This document shows positions 11,501 to 23,900 of a DNA stretch of 64,000 nucleotides, one piece after another (within the stretch, counting starts at the first letter, position 1; each line of letters opens with the position of its first letter). The notes under the pieces are model-generated. The model was given only the letters and a program-made list of their open reading frames with translations, had not been told where the DNA came from and did not search any database. Source of the DNA: Spirodela intermedia. Taxonomy: Eukaryota > Streptophyta > Magnoliopsida > Alismatales > Araceae. The translations under genes and the position numbers were made by a program. The stretch is taken from positions 5,554,001 through 5,618,000 of the forward strand of contig LR746273.1 in assembly GCA_902729315.2 (NCBI GenBank). Reading direction: 5' to 3'.

Positions 11501-14500
11501 GATGAATTTATATACCCGTGGTCGTTTTGCTATCAAGTCTTCCCTCTCACTGTACAATTCCAAAGTGATTTTACCAAAACATCTGTAACGAAGTATTCGC
11601 ATGCAAAGCAAGATAAAAAGTTGGCCAACATGTCTTTTTGGTTCTCATATGCATAGTATCCATCCTTCATTACGAGCAGGAACTATTTAAAAACATCCTC
11701 ATTCAATTCCATTCGCGTCATCTATTCACTACATCTTTCCAAATTCAACTTGAAACCTTAGCGGAGATGTGTTTATATGATGTTCAATTCTTTATGCCAT
11801 AGTTTATTGTAGCGATGATCAATTCTTCATTAGTGTCCTGTTTTCATCAGCTTGTTTTTTATATCATTGGTGTCTTCCAGCTGTCTATCTGGGCTGTTAA
11901 TCATGTTATTTATATCGAAATAAGCTTTATGGTTGTTTCTAGATCACTATAGATGCACGCTTTGTAGATCTTCTTCTTTTTGAAACCTATGAAGTTTTGT
12001 ATACGACGAACCTATCAGAATGCTGCCTATAATTTTGTCGCATTTTTTCCATGTTTTCCTTGTTAATCACATATTTGGTATATATTCGGGCTACAATTAA
12101 TTGCTATAAGACGTAGTTGCTAACTCTTGAATTGTGTCTTCTGAACTCCAGTTCTTTCCAAAGACAGAGAAATATATTCCTTTGTTCATTGGAGTGGATG
12201 ACGCAGATATGATTGAAAAGAGAAATAAACTACGGAAGCAGATAAAGACTAACTTGATAGCTGCTGCTGCCAGTGGGAAGGACCTGGAAGGTACCCTTTA
12301 CTGTCCTGGATATATCTTTTCCCTTGAAATCCCTTATTCCTTTGTCATTGATAAAATGCACGGCAATGCTAAAGGTTTTCAATGAAAGATTAAATACAAG
12401 AGTTTGGCACTCTGCGATGATCAGATGCAACAGATAAGTATGAGCAGTTAAGCTGTTCGCCTGAACCTTGTAAAGAATCGCCTGACTCACACAGGACCAA
12501 GATGGACCTTAGTTCGGGAGAATTTAGGGTGTTTCTATGGCTCGTGAAAGCCTCCCATATGATGCATGCATGATGTTAACTGACCTGGTCGTGGAATGTA
12601 GTCTCAGTCACCGACCTAGTCATCATTGTCACCTTCTAGTCCAAACCAGGGCCTGCTTGCAGACTGAGCCAGCCAGCTGTTTCTGGTCTCATAAGTACAT
12701 TTATGCATACTTTATGCTTTAATGCACTATTTGTGCCACGAGTTATTTCTCCTCTCTTTCTTGATTTTCTATGATAATCTATGGCTGTACAGAAACAGGA
12801 AGTGAGGATGATGGACTTTTAGATACGAGTGATGATGATTTTTTCCTCAATGGAAGCTCAAGTGAAGTTGAGGCTGATGACGAATGGACAGACAAGAGTA
12901 CAAGGTATTCCACTACAAACGATTCTTTTTTTTTTCCTGGAAATATAAGAAGAGTAAACATCTGATTTTTCATCAAAATTGTATACATAATACCTCACGT
13001 TGTACGGATTTCCATGCACGAACAACTCTCTAAAAAATATGTGACCCGTCCATTGATCTCTGAATATTTACATGCTGTCTAAGTCAATGCAATATCTGCC
13101 AAATCTCTAGAATATTCTACATAATTTTTTTTTCATACTTATCCCCTGTGATAAAATTCTGTTGAAAGATAAATTAGGGAATCCTACGTAAATCTTAAAG
13201 ATACGATATGCCTGGTGAATATTCAGTTGTGTAACTTCTCAATAAGAATCGAATGGTTGGATGAGAGCGTGACCGTGCTAATTCTGTATTTAACTGCCAG
13301 ACGATAGCAGACAAGTTTGCCCACATCCGATCTGCAGCGTTTAGTCCAGGAGAAACAAGGTTAACTATACTTGTCTCCATGGAAATTTATCGGCTCTTTT
13401 CACTCTTCTTATGGACAGATAATAATTGTCTCTCACTTAGAGCACATAATTGTCAAGATGTATGTCTGATGAAGTTGTTAGCATCTGATTGCCAATGTGT
13501 TCAGTCTGCAAAAAAATCATTTGGAGCAAAGGGGTAGTCGATTCTTTTGAGAAAAATAAGCATCCAGTTGATCAGTCTTCTGTACAGCCAAATGATCAAA
13601 TGCATTTCGTCAATCAGCTCTTTGATATTTAGATCAAATGCTCTCAGAGAAGTTATTTGGTGATAGTCGGGATGAGCAGAAGACATTTATTGATACTCAG
13701 AGTGACCAGGTGTGGGGTATTTAATTCTTTGACCGCTCAAATGAGTGGATGACCAATGCCTTGACTGTCCAAATTAAAAATCGTAAGTTTTGATTTTTAA
13801 TTTGGTATATTCTCAACTGATCCTGAGAATAATATTCATAATGGGCCGTTTTTACCGCCAAGATTATTTTTATATGCATCTACTCGAAAAACTGTCGATT
13901 CATAATTTTAAATGGTTGCGATTTCAGTCTTCACGACCTAAAAAATATCCTATGTCATTTATTTCTGATGCGATTAAATTGTAAGTATTTTTGTACTTTG
14001 AAGTTGAAGCAAAGAGCTCTATTTTTTATCTCTCATTTCTTTACTGCTCTCGCCTTTTGTCATGGAGGTATCTCTAAGATTATTATTGTTCAAAGGTTAC
14101 TATTCTAGAATCTCTTAATCCTTACCTAGTATCCTCTCATATGAGAGATCCATAGTTTAGAACATGAATCGAAATCAGACACAATGGAAAACGAATGGAT
14201 TTATGTGGGACATGCTGCACAAGAATGTGTTACAAACTTAATTCACTGGAGTTACTGACGCATCATTAATCTCCCCATGATATTGTTTTTCTGCGTGTAT
14301 TCTTCTCAGTAATTTACCATCTAGCTGCATTCATTGAAGCGAATTTTCCAAAACATTCAAATTGCAGCCGGAAGAGTAATCTTAGGAATGGAGTTCTCAG
14401 TCCAGCGGGTAATCCTCATTGAATTCTGGGTGGTCTGGGACAAACGACCTCGTTATGTAGATGGCCTTTTAGGTATTAATGTCGTCGTGTGCAACTCTGA

Positions 14501-14828
14501 TGTTGGCCTCTGCCCATCTACTCTGGGTCAGCCATGAAAGCTTCATAGTATCTATCCCATAATTGATTCGGAAGCTGTTAGATGGGATGATGAGTGATAG
14601 TAAAACTTTGTCATCATACAAATAGCTTACTTTCCCTAACTGACTCTGTAATCTTTTGAGCGCTGTCCCTAATTGGTTCTCCAATTCTAAAATGACGGAC
14701 CCATCTGAAGCATATGACGTATGGACTCTTATTATATTCTTCACCCTGCAGGGAACCAGCTTCAAGTGCATCTGGGAAAGCAGCATCTGGCGTGTCCAGT
14801 GACGAAAAAAATCAGGTTCCGGGCTTGG

Positions 14829-14877
<49 letters not shown>

Positions 14878-15214
14878 CGCTCAATGGTGGCATTTCTCAT
14901 CCTTCTCCTTTGATCATGTTATACAGAGACACGAGTCGGCTCGGGCTCTCATGCCGCCACCAAGACCCTTCAGTCGCCCCTCCAAGAACGCCGGTCATAG
15001 GCAATCGAGACCGTCGGGCTCGTCAAGGGGGCGGCCCTCTTCAGGGAAGGCGAAGCCATCCACATCCAGCAACACGTCACACAGCTGGAGTGGCCCGTCA
15101 AAGAAGGGGGCCTCCTCCAGCGCCCGCGCAGACCATAGCAGCAACCTGAGCTCCAATTCGGACGCCCACAAGCCTCGTCGGAAGAGGCGGCCCAAGAAGA
15201 AGAAGCAGGCCTGA
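8588..15214 (+). CDS. EFG1: rRNA-processing protein EFG1-like
   Basis: EFG1 proteins act in the nucleolus in early 18S rRNA maturation (known from yeast Efg1). Seven exons join in frame: 8588-8740, 10690-10819, 10931-11058, 12152-12290, 12793-12904, 14752-14815, 14927-15214 (TGA), giving 337 residues. The ATG at 8588 is chosen because the frame upstream has only a GTG. The N-terminus is basic (GLGPDKKKKNFKPSSLKKQI) and leads into the EFG1 domain, a charged helical region over about residues 40-170 (KEAQEKKLEMLKEQQELQ; FFPKTEKYIPLF). An acidic stretch follows near residues 184-221 (SEDDGLLDTSDDDFF). The C-terminus is Ser/Arg/Lys-rich and ends PRRKRRPKKKKQA, a likely nucleolar signal. Introns are long; the last is only 111 bases and carries a (CT)n tract. 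Exon-like islands in intron 5 are listed separately. Confidence 0.88.
13301..14408 (+). other. Four exon-like islands inside EFG1 intron 5
   Basis: Segments 13301-13359, 13505-13709, 13928-13980 and 14368-14408 are each preceded by AG and followed by GT, and each reads as plausible protein in one frame: ADKFAHIRSAAFSPGE; VVDSFEKNKHPVDQSSVQ and MLSEKLFGDSRDEQKTF (different frames of the same island); SSRPKKYPMSFISDAIK; RKSNLRNGVLSPA. Islands 3 and 4 join in frame. Island 1 does not follow EFG1 exon 5 in frame, and island 2 needs two frameshifts. They could be rarely used cassette exons, or fossil exons of an inserted gene piece. I did not recognise the family. Confidence 0.3.
14834..14874 (+). 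repeat. (CT)n microsatellite in last EFG1 intron
   Basis: About 20 CT units occupy over a third of the 111-base intron, starting 18 bases after the donor and ending about 50 bases before the acceptor. It may serve as an extended polypyrimidine tract. Confidence 0.9.
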
Positions 15215-15770
15215 CCCAACCTCTGCTGAGCGCCGTGAGCCTGGAAACTCTCCATTTTTATTGTCATTTTTCTGAAACCCTGGCGAGTGCATCCAATGAT
15301 GAAGATACAAAAGTGGGCCGACAGATGGAAGCCCTGAATCCTATTCAGGAAGCGGCATTAAATTATATATTTTTCTATCATTTATTTCTTTCTACCTGAT
15401 CCCCAGCCAGGTTTCTATTCTTGTGTTATGGAGGGAAGACGGTTTCCTGTGCTTGGACTACTTCAAACAACGGCTATAAAGGCCAATTGGCCCTCTCTGT
15501 TCCTGGATCTCCTCGCAAGGAGCAGCATCTGCCTGAAAAGTCTCTGAGCATCATCCCTAATGTCTTTCTCATTGACACGATCTGGGTTCTTCTTAATATG
15601 CCTTAATTCTCTGGGAGAGAGGTTGGAATTATAAGGTCATGTAGTGTTTGGGTGATGGTTTAGAGAATTCTATTGGTATACTCCAATATGGGGCCTCAAG
15701 GTCCAGCCTAGTAAGAAATACTGGCCCTTTTTGGGCGGATTTCTGCATGGTTGGGTTAGCGTTCATGGGG

Positions 15771-15802
<32 letters not shown>

Positions 15803-15920
15803 CTTACCTCCGAAAAGTGGGTATTATTTCCCAGATGGATTCATCAAAAATCCACAGTTGGCGCAGAGGAAGCAAAAAAAAATATATTAGGGTGTTGCTT
15901 CCTTGAAAAAAGTATCAAGG
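15215..15920. other. Convergent intergenic region EFG1 / PPR
   Basis: This contains the 3' flanks of EFG1 (+) and the PPR gene (-). The only notable element is a (CT)n microsatellite at about 15776-15802. No gene is supported. Confidence 0.6.
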
Positions 15921-17585
15921 TTATCTTGATCTGCTGGACATATCGTCGAACAGGTAACCGGGGCCTTCCTCGGGGCAGAGCTCCTCGTCCTCCACAGCGA
16001 GGAGGCCGCCGCGACCGGCGAGGAGATGATGTACCGTCTCGTAGATCCTCTCCCGCAGAGGATGCTCGCCGTCGCCGGAGACGAAGGAGCTCACCACGCC
16101 GTCCAACTCGATCTCGCTCCGCCCCGTGGTCTTCCTTCCCGGCCTGCCCCCCAACGCCTTCCTTGTCCTCTGGGCGTCCTCCACCCTGTTGGCGCCCATG
16201 TAGATGCTCCATAGCTGCACGTGGGCTCCGTCGGCGGCCCCCGCACCGAGCTCCTCTTCGATCTTCTCCAGCTCCGCCACCGCGAGCTCCGCTAGCTCGA
16301 CGGCGCCACCTGCCCGGCAGCCCGCCAAGACGGAGCCCCACACGGAGGCGAGCGGCCGCATGGGCATGGCCCTGGCGAGCTCCACAGCCTCCTCCAACCG
16401 CCCCACCTTGCAGAGCATGTCCACGGCGCAGGCGTAGTGCTCGTGCCGGGGGGAAACACCGTAAAGCGCCTCCATCTCCGCCAGCAGGCGGCGGCCCTCC
16501 TCCGCCTTCCCAGCGTGCGCGCACGCGCTGAGCGCCCCCAGCAGGGCGACGCCATCGGGCCGCAGCCCGTCCTGCTCCTGCATCCCCCGCAGACAGCCGA
16601 CGGCCTCCTCCGCCAGCCCGTGCACGGCGAGCCCGCCGATGAGGGCGGACCAGAGGAACCGGCACCGGCGAGGCGCCGTCTCAAACACCTCCCGCGCGGC
16701 GTCTAGGCTGCCGCACTTGGCGTACATGGTGACCAGCGCGGCGCAGATGTGGGCGTCGTCGGTGCGGAGCTCGCCAGCGTTGTCGCGGAGGTAGCAGTGG
16801 ATCCAGCGGCCCTCGCGGAGGGTCCCCGCGCGGGCGCAGGCGGCGAGGGCGGTGGTGAGGGCGACCTCGTCGGGCTGCGCGCCGGAGAGCAGGAGACGGC
16901 GGAAGAGTTGCAGGGCCTCGCAGGGGAGCCCACGGCGGAGGTACCCGCTCATGAGGACGTCCCAGTGGACGACATCTCTACGGGGGATTTCGTCGAACAG
17001 GTTGTGGGCGCCGCCGGGAACCAGCTCCATGAAGGTGACGTAGAAGCGGAGGAGCGCCGTCTGCACGTAGTGGTCGCCGGCGGCGAGCCCGTTCTTGCAG
17101 AGGAGGCCGTGGAGCTGCAGCCCCGGAGAGGGACACTGCGCGGCGGAGCACCCGTGGAGGACGAAGGGGAAGGTGAGATGGTCCGGCGCCACCGCCGCCG
17201 CCTGCTCCTCCTCGCCGGAGAGGGCCAGGAGGTGGTGGTGGCGCTGCCGCATGAGCTGGAAGAAGCAGAGGGCGGCGGCAGGGTGGGGGCTGCGGGCGTA
17301 GGCCCGAATGAGGGTGTTGAAGATGAAGGCGTTGGGCGGCGCCTCCGCGTGCCGGAGAAGGAGGCCAGCGTAGGAGAGGAAGTCACCGCCGCTGCCGTCG
17401 GCGGCGCCGTCATCCTCGGCAGAGCCGGTGGCTAGGAGGATGAGGCGGCTGAGGGCGTAGGTGTGCCGGTGGAGGCCGTGGGCCACGAAGACGGCGTGGG
17501 TCGCCCGGAGCCGCGGCACGTTGGGGCAGGGCGCCAACTGCGTCAGCCGCATGCACCGCCGCCACGCCCACGGCAGCGCCCGCAT
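15921..17585 (-). CDS. Pentatricopeptide repeat protein, PLS class, E subgroup
   Basis: PPR proteins bind organellar RNA; E-subgroup members mostly take part in C-to-U editing in mitochondria or plastids. This is a single exon, as usual for the family, encoding 554 residues. The ATG at 17585 (MRALPWAWRRCMRL) is chosen because the 39 codons upstream contain no ATG. Repeats run from about residue 84 (NAFIFNTLIRAYARSPHP), through DVVHWDVLMSGYLRRG, QPDEVALTTALAACARAG, AALVTMYAKCGSLDAAREVF, FLWSALIGGLAVHG, and on to the E region (ASVWGSVLAGCRAGG, SEIELDGVVSSFVSGD). There is no DYW deaminase domain, so editing would need a partner. The GC-rich coding strand makes long antisense ORFs that I treat as shadows. 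The exact target RNA cannot be told from sequence. Confidence 0.92.
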   Translation of the reverse strand: MRALPWAWRRCMRLTQLAPCPNVPRLRATHAVFVAHGLHRHTYALSRLILLATGSAEDDGAADGSGGDFLSYAGLLLRHAEAPPNAFIFNTLIRAYARSPHPAAALCFFQLMRQRHHHLLALSGEEEQAAAVAPDHLTFPFVLHGCSAAQCPSPGLQLHGLLCKNGLAAGDHYVQTALLRFYVTFMELVPGGAHNLFDEIPRRDVVHWDVLMSGYLRRGLPCEALQLFRRLLLSGAQPDEVALTTALAACARAGTLREGRWIHCYLRDNAGELRTDDAHICAALVTMYAKCGSLDAAREVFETAPRRCRFLWSALIGGLAVHGLAEEAVGCLRGMQEQDGLRPDGVALLGALSACAHAGKAEEGRRLLAEMEALYGVSPRHEHYACAVDMLCKVGRLEEAVELARAMPMRPLASVWGSVLAGCRAGGAVELAELAVAELEKIEEELGAGAADGAHVQLWSIYMGANRVEDAQRTRKALGGRPGRKTTGRSEIELDGVVSSFVSGDGEHPLRERIYETVHHLLAGRGGLLAVEDEELCPEEGPGYLFDDMSSRSR

Positions 17586-17675
17586 TGCCACGGCGGCGCC
17601 GCCAACTCCGCCGGCCTGGTTTTTTAAACCCTCCGCCAACGCGGGGACGAGCGGGCGAGGCCCGTTCAATCGACT

Positions 17676-17767
17676 TGGGCCATATTGGGCTCGAGAGTCC
17701 AAATAGGCTGACAGCCCAATATAACCTCATTAGCCCCTGACAGGCATCCAATCCACTCCATATTGGG
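17676..17767 (-). promoter_or_regulatory. Site II-like (TGGGCC/GGCCCA) cluster before PPR gene
   Basis: TTGGGCC at 17675-17681, ATTGGGC at 17684-17690, GCCCAAT at 17714-17720 and TTGGGCC at 17763-17769 lie 90-185 bases upstream of the PPR start. Site II motifs are TCP-binding elements common in promoters of plant genes for mitochondrial and ribosomal functions, which fits a PPR gene. Confidence 0.5.
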
Positions 17768-17964
17768 CCGCATCCAGCCTCATCTGTTCCACATCGAAAT
17801 TAATATGACTTTAGCCCCTCGGAAATAACAAAACTCACATAAACTTTCATGTCCAACAAGCGCAAACTCCGTTTTTAACCCAAAAAGCGGGGGAGAAGAA
17901 AAAGTCAACCTTAACAAAAAAGGGATAAAATAATGAATTATAATCCACCAGGTGCCGATAATTA

Positions 17965-20900
17965 TCATGTTGGAATCTTGGCAGAGGCGATTGATGCCAG
18001 GCCGATGCTCGTCCCTGCAATGTACCCTCCAGACCAAGCGTTCTACAGAGGCACAAGAAGGTGGCAACCTCGGTGAGCAGGAGAAGGATCACTTACTCCA
18101 GATTTGGCAACTGTGAAGAGCCCTAATATCACACAATATCTTCATGATTGCATACTACACCAAATTGGGAATTTTTTCAGGATTATACAGAAGACCCAGA
18201 TTAGCTAAAAGTCCCAAGATCATGTAATAGAGGTTATATAAATAATGTTCATGATGGCATATTACTGGTAAGTTCTAAGGATATTTTCCTCAAAATTGAA
18301 TATGCATACTAATGAACCCATTTGGCTGAACAATTTTACATAAATCAAGTTTATTTGACCTGGATATCGATGAAGAAATAGATTACTACAAGATTTACCT
18401 GGAAGTTGAAACCACCCGTAACTCCATCAACATTTAATACCTGGTATTAATCAAAATTTCTAATAATTAGAATTTTTTCCTTTTCTGATCAGGAAAGGGA
18501 AAAAAAAAGAAAAAAATTCACCCATCCATCACCTCTCCCGCGAAAAATAGGCGAGGTTGTAATCGGCTCTCCATTGTGCTGAGCGAAATCTTCAGAAAAT
18601 AATGAAATAAAAATCAAGTCTGGAGTAGAGAAATTGAAAGCGTTTTCAACCTAATGCTCGATAAACAGATGCAAACCTCTGAAAGTGGAACTCCTCCGGC
18701 AGTGACGAACTCATCCTTGAATTGCCCCTTCATCAGAAAGCAAGAACAGTAATCAACATTCGAGAAAGAGTCTATAAAAGAATGGCAGATAGATTTGCAT
18801 ACCTTTCCCACAATAGGAAATGTGCATTGCTTCAGAAGAAGCGCTAACGAATGCAAAGAGCTGTTTGAGAAGGAAGACCACAAGATCTCTCCATCAAGAC
18901 CCTGGAGTGCAGATTCCTACCGCCATCAGATGTTGAACAGTAAATATGTATGAGCAAGCGTCTCCAAAGTCTCCACGGATTTTCTCACCTCGCGTTCAAG
19001 CAGATATCTCCAGAATCTCCTTACGAGGCCGAATCTTAATGGAAGGGAATTAATCATCTTCTGCTTCTGCGCCATTTTAGGAAATTGAAGAAATGGGCAA
19101 ATTTTTCAGATAAAGATAGTATCTCAATTGGGTTTAAGCTAGATGGCTCATTCATTTCAATAAAAGTCGAGTACATACACTGAAATTCTACCACATGGAA
19201 CGGGACCAGCAAAATATTGTGGTTAAAATGGCAAAATTCTTGGGTTTGAAATATGTGACTACGCTCTGCTCATGATCAATTCGGGTGTGACTTTGATGGT
19301 CTACTTTGCTAAGAAAAATTGAGATTAAAATAGATAAGGGAGGTGAAAACACCATGTTTGGTTGAAATCAGCCTCACAAAAGCAACGGTTGTTGATGACT
19401 AGTAAAAGAGATGTATTGGGATCTATAATGGCCAGTCAATAATGAAATACTGGATGAGGAAGATCTTTTAAAGTCTTTTGCAAGCGAAATTAAACAAAAA
19501 AAACCGAAGAGCAGAGGAACCAACCGCTAGCTTCTCTTTGTGTTGAATGAGAGTGTGTTTCACATCTTCAATGTGGATGTCAGGAACAAAATCAACAAAA
19601 AGAGTTCCTGCACTTACAACCAAAAAACCTTATCAAAACGGGGATACTGAAGAGAGCAAACTGGTACAATTGCCTTGTAAAGATAACATCTGTTTTAAAA
19701 AGCAGTAAAAAATAGGAAAACAAACGTTATGAGCAAATGGGAAAACTCAGTCCAAAAGCACCATTCAATAAATATCCGTAAGATATCGAAGGGATTCGAC
19801 AAACAATAGACGCCCGTTTATGGACTATGAAAAGAAGCAACAATCACGAACATATTGAGCCAAAACTCCATCCCAATCAAGAAACACTTTTCAACTATGA
19901 ACCTAGAACGGACCACTTGGCACATGCACATTATTTGGATAGAGCATCCACCTTTGTAATCAGATTCAGCTAAATCACGTGCTCCCCAAGCAGACAGTCG
20001 CAGAATCACAGGACCACTAAGTCCCCAGTGTGTCACTAACATCGGCCCAACCTAAAGCTATGGAAACATCAGTCACAAATATATTAGATTAAATTAACTC
20101 AGAAAATGAGAAAAAAACCTGGCTGAACTGAGGTATAGTCCTGCTGCTGTTTTGTAATTTTAGCTTCGCTTTGACTCTTGGGAATGTAACCTGAAAGTCG
20201 TTAAAGCAAATCAGTTAGCTGAGAGAAAAATTATAATAAAGAGAAATGAGCATAATTTTAGTAGGGAATCCAACTTCCCAGTGGTAGCTAAAATTTTGAT
20301 TGAAGCTAAAAGAAGTGCATACCATTTTCCATTAAAGAAAGGGAAGAAGATCTTAGACATTTTTCAAGAGAGATAGAATGATGCTGCTATTCTCGTAGAT
20401 CAATGGAATAGAAAATTAGAAATCGTCCTACAGCCGTTGCAGCCAGCGTTAGGCATGAGGTAGCCAATATGCAGAGGTGAGGACACCTTCAGAGTTGCTC
20501 GTTTAGGGTACAGATTCAGTCTCACTGCTCTCGTTGATGAGGGCATCACCATCTCCTCAAGCAGTTTGAAGTGGGTTTTGTTCCTGACAGGGCTGTTCAT
20601 TTCTGCTGTGGTAGAAGCAGTATCACTCTTGCTTGGAACTGTGAGGTAAAATTTTCCCTACAAAACATAATGCTGATGTCCCGTCCTCATCATTCCCTTG
20701 GATATTGAAAATTCGAGGACCTTAATATCAGCTACGACCAAGAAAAGAGTACCCCTGGCACAGCAGTAGTACTCGAAGAGTTTAGGGAGAGTGATGACAA
20801 GTGATATTCACTCTATGCCCAATTATTGCCTTTGACTCTCATCCTTTTGGATTAGGAATAGGAGTTGAGCCACAGGCTAACATTAGAAACTAGAAGATCT

Positions 20901-23900
20901 AACTTTGGATCCTTTCTCCCCCCATCATAGCACCTAATCTTGAATTACAACTCCAGCATTACCACGATAAAATTCGATCTTAGATGAAGGAATATATAAG
21001 AAGACATGGTAAATGATTGAGAATGTCACCCCAGAAAGATCTGCCAACTGTGCATCAGCTATTTTGAACGTGAATAAACTAGGCGCAGGATCTATTATGG
21101 AGTGCCCAAGCTGGATGGCAATTGTGTAACCCTAAAACCAAAATAAGGAAAATGTTACGTACAGAAAGTCTGGGAAATGTATGTAAAACATTGGACTGCT
21201 TGCAGACCTGACGACTGCTCCCTGTAGCAATCAATAGAAAGTCTGCCTCGACATATTCAACAGAATCAATAGAACGCTTCTCCACTTGAAGAAGAAATTT
21301 TCCGTTGGCATCAACTGATGCTTTTGTAACAACTTTGCCTATCTGCAATGTAACTACAAAATAAGATTATACTTCAGCAAACCAGGTTTTAGAATGACAT
21401 AAATTAAACATGAATCATAACAGTACGAGCTTAACTTCATACGAATTCAAGATCAAAAGAGACGCTATGTCATATTTTTCATTTTTAATAATTGTGACCC
21501 AATAAATTCTCAAGCAAAAGAAAATGTTTCAAAACGATGGCAAACAGGAGCAGGACATGAAAACATAGGAAAACAATCAAAACACCTTCTGCTCCCCATG
21601 TAATCCCCTTATGCACGCACAAGATCATTATTCTTATTGAAGGTTAACTTGAATCCAACATTTTCTGTTCACCATGAGTAATCCCTCATTTAATAGACTG
21701 TCCAACGTTGGCTTTATGAGCTTTGGCAATGTTTCAGTCAATATGTAATGGTGGGAATTTAGATTATCCAAATGCTTACCCAACTGGATTATTTAGTTCC
21801 AAGAAAAAGAAAATTAATCAAATTAGTATTAATGGATACCAAAGATCTGAATAACGTCTGCTGTAAATATGATTTTCCAGACTCCATCACACAAGCCCTG
21901 GTTGATATTACGAGTGATGAAGAAGATCTACTGTTGCCGAGGTTTCTTGGGTTGCAATACCATTGAATGGCATAGGCAGATGAACCATACAACCTTTCTG
22001 TCACCTAAGGTTCCCTTGGGTGATAAAAACATATCTGCTGGACAGAACATACCAAAACCTTACATGTCACTCAATAGTAAAATATTTGACGAAGCGGAAT
22101 GTTACATTGATTAGGCGGTGGCCAAAGATAAGACTTGTCAAGTGATTTTGTCAAAAGAGTTTTTAGGGCTTCAAGTTGTGGAGTAAACTCTCGTAAAGGT
22201 CAAAAAGCGATTATTTCACAACGAATACAAGGAAAATGCATTGGTCTCTAGAAAAAGATTTCCTCCGTCCTTTATTGTGCACTATTGAGAAGCAGAATTT
22301 GAAATGGATAACTAAGGCAGTTGAGAATATCCTGGAAATCTTACCAAACTGGTGCCACTATACACCAGAAGGTATGTAGTAGCATCTACCAGAAATTAAC
22401 CCGGAAATCACCTCTCGGGCAATTGGCATATACCAAAAGGTTAATATCAAATCTCTAGAGATGTTTACAACCATGTTCTCTTCTCAAGGGCACATCAAAG
22501 TCAAAGTCAAAGTCAAGGACTCCTGAGTGAACTACTCTTGCAGGGTACAAGCAAAGGAAAACTTCTCATACTTTTCATTGAAACTTGAAGTCAACCTCAG
22601 GATCTCCAAGGAAAAATATTATGGTAAGGAGTTTGATAAAAAGGGCCAATATTATATGTGCCACATGATAGATGGGATGAATTAAATACTCTAATTGGAA
22701 AGAGAGCCTAGCGCTCATCACTGAGATTTGAAAGCTTCGACTTTGTATACTAGCCCATTTAATTATGTTTATGTCACAAACCAATTCTCTGAAGTTCATC
22801 CGAAGATCCATATCATTTAGCTTGGAAAACACTTCCCAAAAACCAAAGCAAGAAGTAGCTTCCACAGTGCCGATTGAAGATGAAATTGGAAGTACAGAAC
22901 CACAATATCAACAAACCAACAAATCATACCTCCTTTCCTCTTCGCTTCATGCAGAAGGCAGTCAATTACTGTCGATGAGCTATTGCTAACAGGAAAAACC
23001 CTGCCATCTTCCTCTGTCTGCAAAAGAAAGCATAGCATCTCAGATCATTAGAAGGAACTTTGTCGTACACAATTAGACAGTATAGCCGATCAGAAGACGG
23101 TTCAGCGTTTATATTCTGTCATCAGAGACCTTGAGTTCCACACCATGTTGAGAAAACCAGGATATGGTGTCCAATGGTCCATGAACATCAAAAAAGGACC
23201 CTCGCAGTTCTTTGCTTCCTCTTGGATAGTTTTCTACAAGGGTCTGCATTTATCACTCATATATAGAAAACTAGTTTAGTTTCAGTTTGAAAGCAGCCAA
23301 AAAGTATGCGAAAACATAATCAGAACTAAACACAACAAAATTCTATTATATTTTTACTGATTTTTCCTAAATGATAATTAAAATAGTAATTATATTTGGG
23401 AAGTACATTAAGTTGCATAGGGAGGATACAACATGAAGCATGAGGACCATATAAGGAAAGAAGCAAATAGCATCGCAGCAATCATTGATGGCCCAAAAAA
23501 AGACAAGTAGCAAACTTCAGTCCAGCATGTTCTTTCATTCTATTAAAACCTAAGGCAGCTGATTTCAGAAGACAATTCTTTGGGCTCCGAACTGAAGGAA
23601 ACTAGTTATACGAACCAGAGTATATATTTAGACTTTTCCAACCAAGAAACTTAGAAGGATGACCACGAGATGAGGTATAAAGCAAATAAAACTGTGGCGC
23701 AAATGAAAGAAACAAGAGCAAAAAGGGGATAAACTTTAAACGAGGCATCAATCAGCTACGCTACTCGGAGTTTGTGGCAAAGATCAACAGCCGCATGGGA
23801 CTGTTACTGAGGTAGTTTTATGTGAATTGCATGAGCAGGAGTTTAACGTGAGGATCTGACTGATGGTGGGAGTTTGAAATGATGTTGTGTTTAAGATTAG

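Noticed and set aside
15731-17435. Several long ORFs on the plus strand and in other minus frames across the PPR gene
   Set aside because: They overlap a clear PPR protein in GC-rich DNA, have Arg/Pro/Ala-biased low-complexity translations and show no domains; they are shadow frames.
17586-17702. N-terminal extension of the PPR protein by 39 residues
   Set aside because: The longer frame begins at a TTG and contains no ATG before 17585, and the stretch holds Site II promoter motifs.
20400-20600. 66-codon minus-strand ORF between oxidoreductase exons
   Set aside because: The flanking exons ([10 protein letters not shown]... and [10 protein letters not shown]...) are contiguous in the family, so this lies in an intron; the translation matches nothing.
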